The notes: generated by a model not told the origin, from the sequence alone. A DNA stretch of 25,000 bases from Chrysomallon squamiferum (GCA_012295275.1 CM022668.1:2692989-2717988), one strand, 5' to 3'. Numbered from the stretch's first letter, positions 1-10,620 are shown. Numbers and translations are program-made.

Positions 1-28
<28 letters not shown>
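1..28. repeat. CT dinucleotide microsatellite at window edge
   Basis: Uninterrupted CT run that continues beyond the left edge of the window. Confidence 0.95.
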
Positions 29-32
<4 letters not shown>

Positions 33-1508
33 AGCTCTTTCTTTCTCTTGCACAGTTTTTTCTCTGATAAAGATCAAACACAAAAACAACTCACACACAC
101 CCACTGACAAACTCTCTTTGAAACAACAGTCACATCACAATCAAAATAAAATAAAATAACAACAAATTTTTATTTTTCACTGGATCCAATTACTCACATC
201 AATTTTAAAAAAGCTCATACACGGCATATTGTGATTAGTAAGAAAACAATTAACATGTGACGACAAAACACAGAGCATGACAGAGATATTCTGAGACAGA
301 ACAACAAACAATCTCTCCCATGTTGAGATGTTGAAAAACCAGTTTGGTTTTTCTGACATCTTGTCTGTCTGCTACTCCACAACATCAAGATATTTGTGTC
401 AACACTGCGATGTGTGTGTATCTACATGAAAGTATGCGAGTCTACATCAAAGTTAAAGTGTCTTGATCAAAGTGTGTAGATTGACAGTCTACAGTACAGT
501 ATTCGTATTTTCCCCACCATCTGGGACTGTGTATAAAAATATATTGTTTCCAATCAACAACAAGGTATGTATAATCAAGGTTTGTTTTCTCCAAACCACA
601 TAAAAGCCTGTGTCATTGAGGTACATTTTCTCTAAAAACAAATCAAGGTATCTCTGTTTCTTGTCCAGTTCATCAAAAGTACACCAGTTTCATTTTCACC
701 TGTCGTCAAACCCAGGTAAAAGGTGTCAGGACGTGTATGGTGGGGGGGCTACTTACAGACAGGCTTGACCTCTGACCTTTCCTCTGATTAATCTCTCCCA
801 GCATTCCATTTTTCATCCCTGACAATTGGGTTAGTTAAATAGTTGGGGAAAAAAAAAGTAAGTTCACTGGACACACATTCTCTTTCCAACTGGGAATGGA
901 CAAGACTGTCCTGGTGGATTTCTTTTTCAAACTCTTCCTGGTGGCAGATGGACGAATGTGCTGACTGTGGACTATTGATGGAATGTCACAGAGCAAACAC
1001 AACTTGTTTTCTGTCAACGTGGACAGATGTGGGTACACGCAGAGGAATTTAAAACACGATCTGTGCAAAATTCATTCAGTTTTTCACGACGTTTTTGCTG
1101 AATGAAACAGGTGGAATATCTGATATATTTATACGTAACGCTGTTTGATATTAAATATATATACCACAGTGTGTGCTAATGTTTACACCTTTTATATAAC
1201 TGTTTAATATTGAATTCATCACAGTTTAATATTAAATGTATGTCATAGATTAATATTAAATGTATATTAGAGTGTATTGATGTTTACATAGTTTGAATGT
1301 CAGTTTAATAACAAACGTATACAACAGTGAACTGATATTTATAAGTTGTATGTCACAATGATAATATTTGTGTACCAAAAGTGCTGTCAGTAGGATTTTT
1401 CACCAAAAGAAAAAAGACAAAACTGAAAAGAGAAAAAGTTCTAAAGGATTTTCTGTTGAACTGGAACAAATGTAATCAAGGTTCAGGAGCTGAAGGAGTC
1501 TAAATAAT
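29..1508. other. 5' flank, no gene seen
   Basis: About 1.5 kb of moderately complex AT-rich sequence with scattered short open frames on both strands, none with recognisable protein features or credible splice borders. Region 720-1060 is the least repetitive and highest in GC and holds a DR1 motif. From about 1110 to 1370 a degenerate unit with core GTTTAATATTAAATGTAT recurs at irregular spacing of 12-60 bp. It could be promoter-proximal sequence or an intron from exons further upstream. Confidence 0.6.
766..778 (-). promoter_or_regulatory. Perfect DR1 nuclear-receptor site (candidate)
   Basis: The sequence TGACCTCTGACCT is, on the minus strand, two consensus AGGTCA half-sites separated by one base (direct repeat 1). 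DR1 elements bind RXR homodimers, RXR partners and HNF4 in animals. It lies about 1.76 kb upstream of the candidate start codon. The motif is exact; function is inference. Confidence 0.4.
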
Positions 1509-1910
1509 TTGGATACCAATTTCAGTGACCAAAAATACTTGGATACAAAACTTTTAAGAACACAGAAAACTTGGATACAATATTCTGAGAACAACAACAA
1601 ACTGGATTCAGTGTTTTAGTGATCCAAGGAAAACTTGATTCACATGTTTTTTTTAGGATAACTTTATTGGACTTTAACAGGACAGTAAGAAGCAAGTTGC
1701 CTGGATAACTTGGATACATATCATTAGGACTTTAAATAACTTGGACTCATTTCTAAGGACTCTACATAACTTTTGTAAAAACTGCAAATAACTTGGATAC
1801 TTACTGTGAGAAGTTTCTGTAACTTGGATACATTTTAAGGGAATTAAGAAACTTGGATACAAGTCTGTAAGGACAGTTACTCAACTGGATACTACTCGGC
1901 TGGATACTAA
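1509..1910 (+). repeat. Degenerate ~31-bp minisatellite, core AACTTGGATAC
   Basis: About 12 diverged units with core ACTTGGATAC start near 1509, 1537, 1569, 1600, 1632, 1708, 1739, 1769, 1791, 1822, 1851 and 1884. Most spacings are 29-33 bp; a gap near 1640-1705 holds a weaker unit and a T run. Intervening bases are poorly conserved, indicating an old array. Confidence 0.8.
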
Positions 1911-2436
1911 ATTCATGTAAAAAGTTACTTTTGAAGGACTGTACGGTGATGTTAATGTTTACGTTCTCAGTTCTTGTTACAACAACTGGTTTTGGTCTTC
2001 TCAGTGAACTAAACTGAACTGGATAAATATTGTTTAAATGAATAATTCATTGTATGTTGCATCAGCAAATTGTTATAAAAAACAAACAATAACTTGTTGT
2101 TCTCAAACTCATGTGTGAGTGCAACAGATACTGAACATTCAGAAAACAAATTGTAAAGAAATATACTTGACTGTGCTTCTATATCTGGTTTATTTAAGAT
2201 ATAAAATTCTGAAGAAAAAAAGCCCAGAAGGAAATTCAGAAAAAGATATTGGATTGTGGATGGATTTTAAGTACCAGCTGTTTTTTTCGTTTTTGACAAA
2301 ATGGATTTTTAGTGATTTCACTGTCAAAAATTTATTTTTGTGAAAATCCTGAGTCAGTTTAACTATAAGAAATTATTCACATTAAAAAAAAAAAAAAAAA
2401 TTAAAAACCAAAAACTCTGAAGGTTTATCTGTGAAG
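1911..2436 (+). other. Region just upstream of exon 1, no gene seen
   Basis: AT-rich sequence with an A run at 2384-2400. A short open frame at 2119-2343 has no motif and looks incidental. The in-frame TGA at 2437-2439 closes the exon 1 frame upstream, consistent with 5' untranslated sequence here if transcription starts nearby. No convincing TATA or initiator could be chosen. Confidence 0.5.
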
Positions 2437-2451
2437 TGATTACTGGATCAA

Positions 2452-2519
2452 AGAGAGTTTACCTGGATTACAGGTGTGGAAGAAAGAGAGTTTACCTGGA
2501 TTACAGGTGTGGAAGAAAG
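2452..2519 (+). repeat. 33-bp tandem duplication just upstream of the tensin ATG
   Basis: Two near-perfect head-to-tail copies of a 33-bp unit containing AGAGTTTACCTGGATTACAG, followed by a partial third copy (GAAAGGAAATTTTCACCTGG). The unit length is a multiple of three and the stretch is open in the exon 1 frame, but it lacks an ATG and is probably 5' untranslated or intronic. Confidence 0.85.
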
Positions 2520-2541
2520 GAAATTTTCACCTGGAATCAAC

Positions 2542-2703
2542 ATGCAGTCGTCACCTGAGTCTGTGACGTACATCAAACGCTGCACCACAGACATCTACCC
2601 CATCCCCCTCTCCGTCTCACTGTCTCGCTTACTGGGTGCAGATAGGTCACATCTCACTTCTCACTATGGGGCTGTGAGATCTTTAAATTTCGATAACATG
2701 AAG
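2542..2703 (+). CDS. Tensin coding exon 1 (candidate first coding exon, residues 1-54)
   Basis: Begins MQSSPESVTYIKRC and ends SLNFDNMK, 54 codons, followed by the donor AAG|gtattg in phase 0. The ATG is the first in frame after a TGA at 2437-2439 and has A at -3, a fair Kozak context. It joins exon 2 (10626) in phase. The peptide is not low-complexity, has Ser/Tyr/Arg-rich content suited to phosphorylation, and matches no domain I recognise, so it may be a lineage- or isoform-specific N-terminus. There is no signal peptide or C1 zinc motif. Alternative: an internal exon with an acceptor at ...catgcag (2548) or ...ttacag (2472), fed by exons upstream of the window; the pyrimidine tracts there are poor, so a transcript-start exon is preferred. 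This exon is the least certain of the nine. Confidence 0.6.
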
Positions 2704-2710
2704 GTATTGA

Positions 2711-2818
2711 TAGTAGTAGTAGCAGTGTGTGTCTGCGTGTATGTGTGTGTGTTACTGTGTCTGTGTATTTGTGTGTCTGTGTGTGTGTATGTCTGTGTAT
2801 GTGTGTGTTTTTGTGTGT

Positions 2819-2865
<47 letters not shown>

Positions 2866-3012
2866 TGTGTCTGTGTATTTGTGTGTGTCTGTGTGTGTGT
2901 ATGTCTGTGTGTCTGTGTATGTGTGTGTGATTTTGTGTGTGTGTGTTTGTGTGTATGTGTTTGTGTGTGTTTTTTCTGTGTGTATGTGTTTGTGTGTGTT
3001 TGTATATGTGTA
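2711..3012 (+). repeat. GT microsatellite next to the exon 1 donor
   Basis: (GTA)n leading into about 290 bp of interrupted TG repeat with TC, TA and TT interruptions, beginning seven bases after the donor at 2704. The long open frames on both strands here (Cys/Val and Thr/His repeats) are translations of this repeat and not genes. Confidence 0.95.
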
Positions 3013-3530
3013 TAAAAGTGTATGCATAAAGATGTTAGTTTATTTTGTATTTGCAGAAATGTCTCAGTCTGCCTGTCTGTGTTTCTGTTCATTTTTCTGT
3101 CTTCTACCTACTTACTTAACTACTTGCTTTTCTATCTATCTATCTTTCTATCTGTCTATCTATCTATTTATCTATCTTTCTATTTATCTATCTTTCCAGC
3201 AATATAATCATTCCTTTTATTTTGCCTTCTTTGGCAAACTGTATGTGTGTTTAGGTTGTGTATGTAAAAAAGAGAAAGAGGGAATTTTTGTATTTGTGTA
3301 CGTATTTCCTTTCATATGTTTATCTGTACACTTATGTGTTTTTTTTTGCAATTTGTATACACATGTTTATACCTATCTATGTGTTTATTCATATCTATAT
3401 GTGTTTACACATATCTGTGTGTGTTTAATTATATATATATATCTGTATATATGACTGGGAATGGACTCTCTGTTTAATGTACCGTCCATCATAATTACTT
3501 TTATCAGTAGTAGAGTAACATTAACAGTTT
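3013..3530. repeat. Simple repeats and unique spacer in intron 1
   Basis: Contains a TCTA/TCTT tetranucleotide tract (about 3132-3196) and an AT-rich tract with repeated ACATATCTGTGTGT-like words (about 3355-3450). The apparent 241-residue open frame through here is Leu/Ile/Tyr/Ser-rich repeat translation. Confidence 0.75.
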
Positions 3531-4206
3531 CTGATAGTACTTGTATCTGGCGAGATTATTAATACATTTATCACTGTTTAGAGTAATCAGCTCACCCCAA
3601 TCCCATCCATTAGCTCACCCACTTTACTCACTCACTTGAGTCTGTACCAGTCCATTCATCCATCCATCCATTTCCACCCACTCACTGAAACACCTGTTAA
3701 ACGTACAAGTAGTTAAATGTTTTTCTCGGGGGTTTTTTTCAGGTTTTTTTCCCCTCTGTATCTTGAACAGTTTTACATGCACTTGTAAATACACTTGTAA
3801 AATCACTTACACACATAGACCAATGTACACATATATGCTACCTGCTTCTAACATAAGTTACCTTTTCTTTGTACATTCTAACATACTAACACACCACTAA
3901 CCCAACTCTAGGATATTCTATTCTTAGTTCACAAGATATCTCTGTTTACATTCTAACATACTAACACACCACTAACCCAACACTTAGATATTCTGTTCAT
4001 GGTTCACAAGATATCTCTGTTTACATTCTAACATACTAACACACCACTAACCCAACACTTAGATATTCTGTTGTTAGTTCACAAGATATCTCTGTTTACA
4101 TTCTAACATACTAACACACCTTTAACCCAACACTTAGATATTCTGTTGTTAGTTCACAAGATAGTGATATCTCTGTTTACATTCTAACATACTAACCTAT
4201 CACTAA
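3531..4206 (+). repeat. 676-bp segment, first copy of a tandem duplication
   Basis: Begins CTGATAGTACTTGTATCTGG and is repeated head to tail starting at 4207. Copies are nearly identical across a roughly 340-bp leader and a block of 75-bp units, apart from localized differences at about 3615-3640, 3700-3712 and 3725-3765. Confidence 0.93.
3872..4206 (+). repeat. 75-bp minisatellite, first block (5 units)
   Basis: Units start with TACATTCTAACATACTAACA at 3872, 3947, 4022, 4097 and 4178. Period is 75 bp, with one 81-bp unit carrying a 6-bp insertion (AGTGAT) beside the GATATC word. Confidence 0.95.
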
Positions 4207-4871
4207 CTGATAGTACTTGTATCTGGCGAGATTATTAATACATTTATCACTGTTTAGAGTAATCAGCTCACCCCAATCCCATCCATTAGCTCACCCACTT
4301 TAAAACAACATTCCAGTCTGTACCAGTCCATTCATCCATCCATCCATTTCCACCCACTCACTGAAACACCTGTTAAACATCAAGTAGTTAAATGTTTTTC
4401 TCATTTTCAATTTTTTTTTACTCAACTTGAACAGTTTTACATGCACTTGTAAATACACTTGTAAAATCACTTATACACATAGACCAATGTACACATATAT
4501 GCTACCTGCTTCTAACATAAGTTACCTTTTCTTTGTACATTCTAACATACTAACACACCACTAACCCAACTCTAGGATATTCTATTCTTAGTTCACAAGA
4601 TATCTCTGTTTACATTCTAACATACTAACACACCACTAACCCAACACTTAGATATTCTGTTGTTAGTTCACAAGATATCTCTGTTTACATTCTAACATAC
4701 TAACACACCACTAACCCAACACTTAGATATTCTGTTGTTAGTTCACAAGATATCTCTGTTTACATTCTAACATACTAACACACCTTTAACCCAACACTTA
4801 GATATTCTGTTGTTAGTTCACAAGATAGTGATATCTCTGTTTACATTCTAACATACTAACCTATCACTAAC
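4207..4871 (+). repeat. Second copy of the ~670-bp tandem duplication
   Basis: Starts with the same CTGATAGTACTTGTATCTGG directly inside the last 75-bp unit of the first copy, so the junction lies at 4206/4207. One divergent patch at 4302-4315 (AAAACAACATTCCA) recurs exactly at 5153-5166, just beyond the array, suggesting patchy exchange between copies and flank. Confidence 0.93.
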
Positions 4872-5127
4872 CCAACTCTAGGATATTCTATTCTTAGTTC
4901 ACAAAACATCTCAGTTTACATTCTAACATACTAACACACTACTAACCCAACTCTTGGATATTCTATTCTTAGTTCACAAAACATCTCAGTTTACATTCTA
5001 ACATACTAACACACTACTAACCCAACTCTTGGATATTCTATTCTTAGTTCACAAGATATCTCTGTTTACATTCTAACATACTAACACACCACTAACCCAA
5101 CTCTTGGATATTCCATTCATGGTTCAC
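4536..5127 (+). repeat. 75-bp minisatellite, second block (8 units)
   Basis: Same unit as the first block, starting at 4536, 4611, 4686, 4761, 4842, 4917, 4992 and 5067. The first five repeat the first block in the same order, including the 81-bp unit. The last three carry shared variants (ACAAAACATCTCAG), showing local homogenisation. Confidence 0.95.
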
Positions 5128-5140
5128 AAGACACGAATAC

Positions 5141-5894
5141 ACACAACTATTAAAAACAACATTCCAAACGAAACCAGGCAGAACACAACATGACTGTGTT
5201 GTTTTTTCTACACGAATGTCAAACATCACTTCTCATTACAATCTCCTTGTTTACTCAACAGAACATAAATACCTCTATCACTATTAATCTATTCTTAATT
5301 AAAAATTAATATTTCTATACTTCATTACTGTCTTTTACGAAATCTCACACAAACAATCTAATATTTTATATGGGCATAATTTTTATTTATTTATTTATTT
5401 ATTTTGGAGTTCACATTTAAAAAAAAAAAGAAATAAAAAAAAATGATATTAATTTAAAATTATATTGTGTGTAATGGAATGAGAGACAAAGTTCTGACAG
5501 TACGTATGTGGGTGTATAATTTACATCTTTAGAATCAGATCTTCATCATCTTCCTCATTAAACTAAACTGGACAGAAGCCCAGTGTTCAGATATGATTGT
5601 TAATTTGTGTTGTTTGTAATGAGTGTTTCCTAACAGGATGATTAATAGTGACAACACTGATACATGTCTGATACAAACTGCACTAAAAGACTTCTCCATA
5701 GCAGAATCACTTCAACCCATCCTGACATATATCATTATTATTATTAATTTTTTGTTTCTTTATTGATTGAATACTGATGTACATATTTCTCTTACTTTAT
5801 CTTTTTTTTAGTAATGTTTGAGTGACTAGTTGTAAATGTATGATGACTGGCGTAAAATGGTATTTGCTTGATAAATGTGTTATTAGTTTAAAAA

Positions 5895-5931
<37 letters not shown>

Positions 5932-5950
5932 TAAATGATTTTGTTTTTTA
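5141..5950. other. Intron 1 unique and AT-rich stretch
   Basis: No gene seen. Contains an ATTT run (about 5381-5405), poly-A stretches (about 5420-5445) and a TTA array (about 5896-5932). The region 5490-5720 is of normal complexity without exon signals. Confidence 0.6.
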
Positions 5951-5989
5951 CTTGTATTTGTATACATTGTTGTAGCCAGTAAAAATTCT

Positions 5990-6425
5990 GTGATTATTTT
6001 TCTACTTGTTTGACTAATATGGAAAAATATTCTTACTTGTAAAAATCTATGTTTATATTCCTCAAATTTGACTAATTATTGTGTAATGAGTCCTGACTGG
6101 TAAAAATCTGTGATTATTTTCCACATATCTTGACTAACTGTGAAATGTGTGGTAACTGGTAAAAACCTGTGACTATTTTCCACATATCTCACTAACTGTG
6201 AAGTGTATGGTAACTGGTAAAAAAAAACTGTGACTATTTTCCACATATCTGACTAACTGTGAAGTGTGTGGTAACTGGTAAAAACCTGTGACTATTTTCC
6301 ACATATCTGGCTAACTGTGAAGTGTGTGGTAACTGGTAACTATTTTCCACATATCTGGCTAATTGTGAAGTGTGTGGTAACTGGTAAAAAACCTGTGACT
6401 ATTTTCCACATATCTGGCTAATTGA
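5990..6425 (+). repeat. ~59-bp minisatellite, core GTAACTGGTAAAAACCTGTG
   Basis: The word CCACATATCT recurs at 6121, 6180, 6241, 6299, 6347 and 6406, with two more decayed units upstream to about 5990. The 48-bp unit at 6299 lost AAAAACCTGTG. Units decay towards the left end. Confidence 0.9.
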
Positions 6426-6660
6426 GGAATGCCTACTGACTGGCTTAGGACTCATTTGGCACCAGGTCTCACACCAGTTTTTTCAGTTCCTGCTACTCAA
6501 GCATGTGTTGCCAATTTTGTGTGCTGGAACTGTGCCAGTGTGAGGCTCTAGATGGGTGGGCCTCGCTGTCACTGAACTGCAGAGTTAAACTGTGAGGTGA
6601 AAACTCAGTGCTGTCGCTAAATGAGATTAAATAAAGCTTTGTTCAGGCTAAGAGGTGTAG
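6426..6660. other. Higher-GC single-copy patch with imperfect hairpin; possible element remnant
   Basis: A 230-bp island of normal complexity between repeat arrays. Arms CTCACACCAG (6468-6477) and CAGTTCC (6484-6490) pair with GGAACTG (6526-6532) and CCAGTGTGAG (6535-6544), forming an imperfect hairpin. The block ends in ATTAAATAAAG. It could be a short nonautonomous transposon or a conserved noncoding element; I recognise no family. Confidence 0.35.
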
Positions 6661-6673
6661 TAAGTATATATAA

Positions 6674-6704
6674 GTGTGTGTGTAATTAATGTCTGTGTGT
6701 GTGT

Positions 6705-6739
<35 letters not shown>

Positions 6740-7037
6740 TATATGTGTGTGTGTGTGTGTGTAAGTATATGTGTGTGTGTGTAATTTTAATTGTCTGTGT
6801 GCATGCGTGATTCTCTGTGTGTGTGTGTGTAATTTTAATTGTCTGTGTGTGCATGCGTGATTGTGTGTGTGTGTGTATGTATGTGTGTATGTGTGTGTGT
6901 ATGTGTGTGTGTGATGTGTGTGTGTGTTTGTGTGTGTGTATGTCTGTGTAAGTGTATGTGTGTGTGTATGTGTTTGTGTGTATGTGTGTGTGTTTGTGTG
7001 TGTGTATGTGTGTGTTTATGTGTTTGTGTGTATGATG
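6674..7037 (+). repeat. GT microsatellite with duplicated interruption
   Basis: Interrupted TG array. A word containing AATTTTAATTGTCTGTGTG and GCATGCGTGATT occurs twice (about 6782-6811 and 6830-6862), showing a ~48-bp internal duplication. Open frames here are repeat artefacts. Confidence 0.95.
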
Positions 7038-7440
7038 TGCTCATAGTATGTACAGTAATGAGTTATTTACTAAAAGAAAGAAACCTAAACAAAAAACACA
7101 ACAACACTGTATCATACAATAAACAGAAAATGTGTTTTAGCACAAGATACTCCTTTTTCAACTTTACACAAAACACGAAGAAATATTCGTGTATTTGTAT
7201 TCCTGACTCGTTACAGGTAAAACTCTTGTTATTAAAGGTGTCACATGTTGTTGTTATTGATCAGGTAAACTCAGGTATTCTAATCAACTGAGGTAAATCT
7301 GCTGACCTGTTTAAAATGCTGAACACTTCTTCATGTGGTAGATCTGCAGGTAGGAATATTGGTGAAAATACTGATTGTTTGTTCTTAGTTCATTTTGGGA
7401 ATTTACCTAATTACAGACACAGATTATTGACCTGACAGAC
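7038..7440. other. Intron 1 unique stretch
   Basis: No gene seen. Short AGGTAA words recur (about 7215-7295, 7350) and resemble donor sites, but no acceptor or coding content accompanies them. Confidence 0.5.
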
Positions 7441-7609
7441 TGACAACCTGACAGACAGACAGGTAGGTAGATAGATAGGTAGATAGGTAGTTAGGTAGGT
7501 AGATAGGCTAGATTGGTAGATATAAATGTATATATATATATAGGCAGATATATAAATAGAGAGGTAAACAGATATCTAGACAAGTAGGCAGATATGTAGG
7601 TAGATAGAT

Positions 7610-7678
<69 letters not shown>

Positions 7679-7772
7679 CAGATGGATAGATAGACAGATG
7701 GATAGATAGACAGATAGATAGATAGATAGATAGACAGATAGATAGATAGATAGATAGACAGAAAGATAATAT
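7441..7772 (+). repeat. GATA/TAGA tetranucleotide array
   Basis: TAGG-rich start (7464-7510), then long pure TAGATAGA runs with CAGA and GGAT interruptions (about 7590-7765). The minus-strand open frames of Leu/Ser/Ile/Tyr repeats are artefacts. Confidence 0.95.
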
Positions 7773-8219
7773 ATAGATGTAGATAAACACACAGAACATA
7801 CATAGATACAGATACACAGATATGTATTTTGTAGATGTGGTAGTTATAAATTAAAGAAGACAATTCAGACATTTTGTATGTAAAACTGTATCCACAACCA
7901 CAGATTGGTTTACTGGTAAATTCACTGTATGTGACTATCTGTATTTATTAATATGTATCTGTTTTTGTGTCTGTGTATGTGTATCTCCTGTATACATAGA
8001 TACATGGATACAAATATAGATTAATTTAACAGTGAACTACTGTGTTATCATGGATACAAGTATTGCATACAGAATGTTTCAGTTGTCTTCATCTATAAAA
8101 CTTCCACATCTGAGTTTGTCTTTGAGTCTTGTGTTTGATTCCTAGTACAAATTAATAACTCACATCTTCTGTGTTCAGTGTACATTGATCTTATTTCATC
8201 CTCTGCTTTAAGTAATTAT
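7773..8219. other. Intron 1 unique stretch
   Basis: No gene or notable element seen; diffuse ATACA/TGTAT words only. Confidence 0.5.
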
Positions 8220-8870
8220 ACCAGTGGCCTGAAAATTCTAATTACTAATTAAACTTCAGCCAAACCCACGAGAATGAACAATATCAGTAGAGATGGCCTG
8301 ATTATAACTTTCATCCTTGTCCTAGAGGTCTGACCTGCTTTCTACCCTTATTTATCCCTGCCCCAAATCATGTATCATCTGTCCAGATGATCTGATAACA
8401 TGTCTGCCCCTCCCACTACAAATCAGCACCACCCCCAGCCCTGCCCTACAGGTCTGTCACACTTTCTACCCACATTCAGCCCTCATCTGTGTCATTATCA
8501 GTGTGAAGATTTGTCCAGATGTTCTAATAGAAATGTCTCTTCCTGTACAAATAGCTCAAAACAGTCCAAGGGGCCTCTGACATGTCTTTCAACCCTCAGA
8601 TCAAATTAAACCACCCATGTACACAAGCCTGGGGGTGGGGATAACATTCCTACCCTCAGCATCAATTAACATCCTTTCAAGATTCATTCTAGGGAAGTGA
8701 CCTGATTTTATTGTGGAATAATATTAATGTACATAATTCTCTCTCTCTCTCTCTCTCTGTCTCTGTCTCTCTCTCTCTCATATCAGATATCTCCACCCCT
8801 CCAGGATCTTTCCCTGGGGTCTGACCTGATTTGTAATCATTTAGAAACTTCCCTCTGTAGACAAACACAT
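8220..8870 (+). repeat. Old ~62-bp minisatellite, core GGTCTGACCTG
   Basis: Diverged units with TCTGACCTGATTT-like cores start near 8329, 8391, 8453, 8523, 8576, 8636, 8696 and 8820, at about 60-62 bp or double that. Shared neighbours include GTCCAGATG and TACCCTCAG. A CT microsatellite (8740-8780) has replaced one unit. Confidence 0.6.
8740..8780 (+). repeat. CT microsatellite
   Basis: CT run with two CTGTCTCTGT interruptions. Confidence 0.95.
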
Positions 8871-9695
8871 GACCATTTAAGACAAACTGCGAGAAATTGT
8901 GTGAATTATTTTTAACGTACATAAAACTGAGTAATAAATTCTGCTAGATAACATTCTGATGTCAGTGAGGAACATTGGCTGAAATTAGTCATTTTCTTCT
9001 TCTTCTTCTTCTTCTTCTTCTCTTCACAAAATTCTATTCTTAACATGTTTTAGCTTTCTGTTATATTTTCATTTTAATATTTTAATATCAATTTGAAAAA
9101 CTAAAGAAAACAGAAAAAAGAAAATATATATTTTTATAATTTCTAAAATATTTTTTAAAATAATTTCATATCTACCTTTTAATAATGCATTTATTATAAA
9201 TATATATATATATATATATAAGTTAAGTTTCTTGTGTATCTTGTATAACTTTCAAACTGCTTCTGTTCTAAATATTTTTTATTTTATTTAAATAATCTGG
9301 CTTACAGGAAGTGATCTCTTGCTGAGTGAAGTTGTATTTATCAAGTCTGTTAGATAAACATTTTTTACCTGGGAGCCTTGAGCAAGTTGTAAAAATAGAA
9401 CAGTGAATCTGGGACTGGCAGTGAATCTGGGACTGGCAGTTAAACTGAATCAGTGAATATTCTCAACACTGCTTTAAACACTGCTTTACAACTTACCAGT
9501 TTGTCTGAGTTTCAGCAAATTAGTTAAATATCATGTACATGGAAATGGGTTGAATTCCTTGAATAATGTTTTACTACTATCATTGTCATTGTTGTTGTTG
9601 TTGCTGTAGTTTTCAGTATTTTTATTTTTTCATCTTCATCATTAATATTGTTTTCATCATCATCATCTTCATATACGTACTGTATTTATTTTGTA
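8871..9695. other. Intron 1 AT-rich stretch
   Basis: No gene seen. Contains a TTC run (8996-9020), a TA run (about 9202-9220), a tandem duplicate of GTGAATCTGGGACTGGCA (about 9404-9439) and GTT/CAT runs (9589-9605, 9655-9667). Confidence 0.6.
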
Positions 9696-10057
9696 TTTGA
9701 CACATACTCTGTGTATTACACATTTGACACATACTCTATATATTACACATATATGATACACACTATATATATTACACATACTCTAGGTATCACACATTTG
9801 ACACATACTCTATATATTACACATTTGACACATACTCTATATATTACACATATATGATACACACTATATATAATACACATACTCTAGGTATTACACATTT
9901 GACACATACTCTGTGTATTACACATATATGATACACACTATATATAATACACATACTCTAGGTATTACACATTTGACACATACTCTATATATTACACATA
10001 TATGATACACATACTCTAGGTATTACACATTTGACACATACTCTGTGTATTACACAG
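9696..10057 (+). repeat. Higher-order minisatellite, core TTTGACACATACTCT
   Basis: The core starts at 9696, 9723, 9797, 9824, 9898, 9972 and 10030. Spacings alternate between 27 and 74 bp (one 58), so a short unit and a longer AT-rich unit (ATATATGATACACACTATAT) form a compound array. Confidence 0.9.
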
Positions 10058-10620
10058 TTATACTCACAGAGTTGTTGATTCATGTAATGACTGACCCACA
10101 CAGTCACAACAGGAAAAGTTACTCAGTGCATGTGAACTGCTGCTGCACACAAATGTTTTATTATTTACTTATTTGTGTCCTGGGTTGTAAGTGTTGAAGT
10201 GTGTGAGATACCTTTTCTTCTAATTAGCTGCAAGTGAAGTCTTATTTTTACCTTCTCATAAACTACAAACTAATGCATATGTTAAAGTAGGTGATTTTTT
10301 TTAATTGATTTAGTTTTCTATATTTATCCATTTATTCTTTCATTCAAATCTTTTTCTTTGACTCATCATTTAAAAAAAAAAAATTATTATTATTATTATT
10401 TTTATTTCTTCCTTTATTCATGTATACAGTTATCAGCTGTATCTTACAGTTAATGTAAAACAACATTCAGTGGACACTCTATACACATATTAGTCATTTG
10501 CTTTTTGTTTTTTCCTGCAGAATGTTTTTTCAGTGAGGACATTCATGTGTATTTTTTTACTGATTTGTCATATGTTTCTGTTTTGTTTTCCTTCTAAAGA
10601 AATTTTTTAATTTTTTTGTT
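10058..10620. other. End of intron 1 before exon 2
   Basis: No gene seen. A strong-looking acceptor (tttttcctgcag at 10520) precedes exon 2 by 105 bp but leads into stop codons in the required frame. Confidence 0.55.

Noticed and set aside
533-540. TATAAAAA as a TATA box
   Set aside because: AT-rich sequence makes such words common; no start site or initiator context supports it.
835-1068. 77-codon minus-strand frame and 69-codon plus-strand frame in complex sequence
   Set aside because: Not low-complexity, but no recognisable motif, no convincing splice borders, and the frames overlap on opposite strands.
2664-3092. Long overlapping open frames of Cys/Val/Leu and Thr/His repeats
   Set aside because: Translations of the GT/CA microsatellite on both strands; no start context, complexity or splice support.
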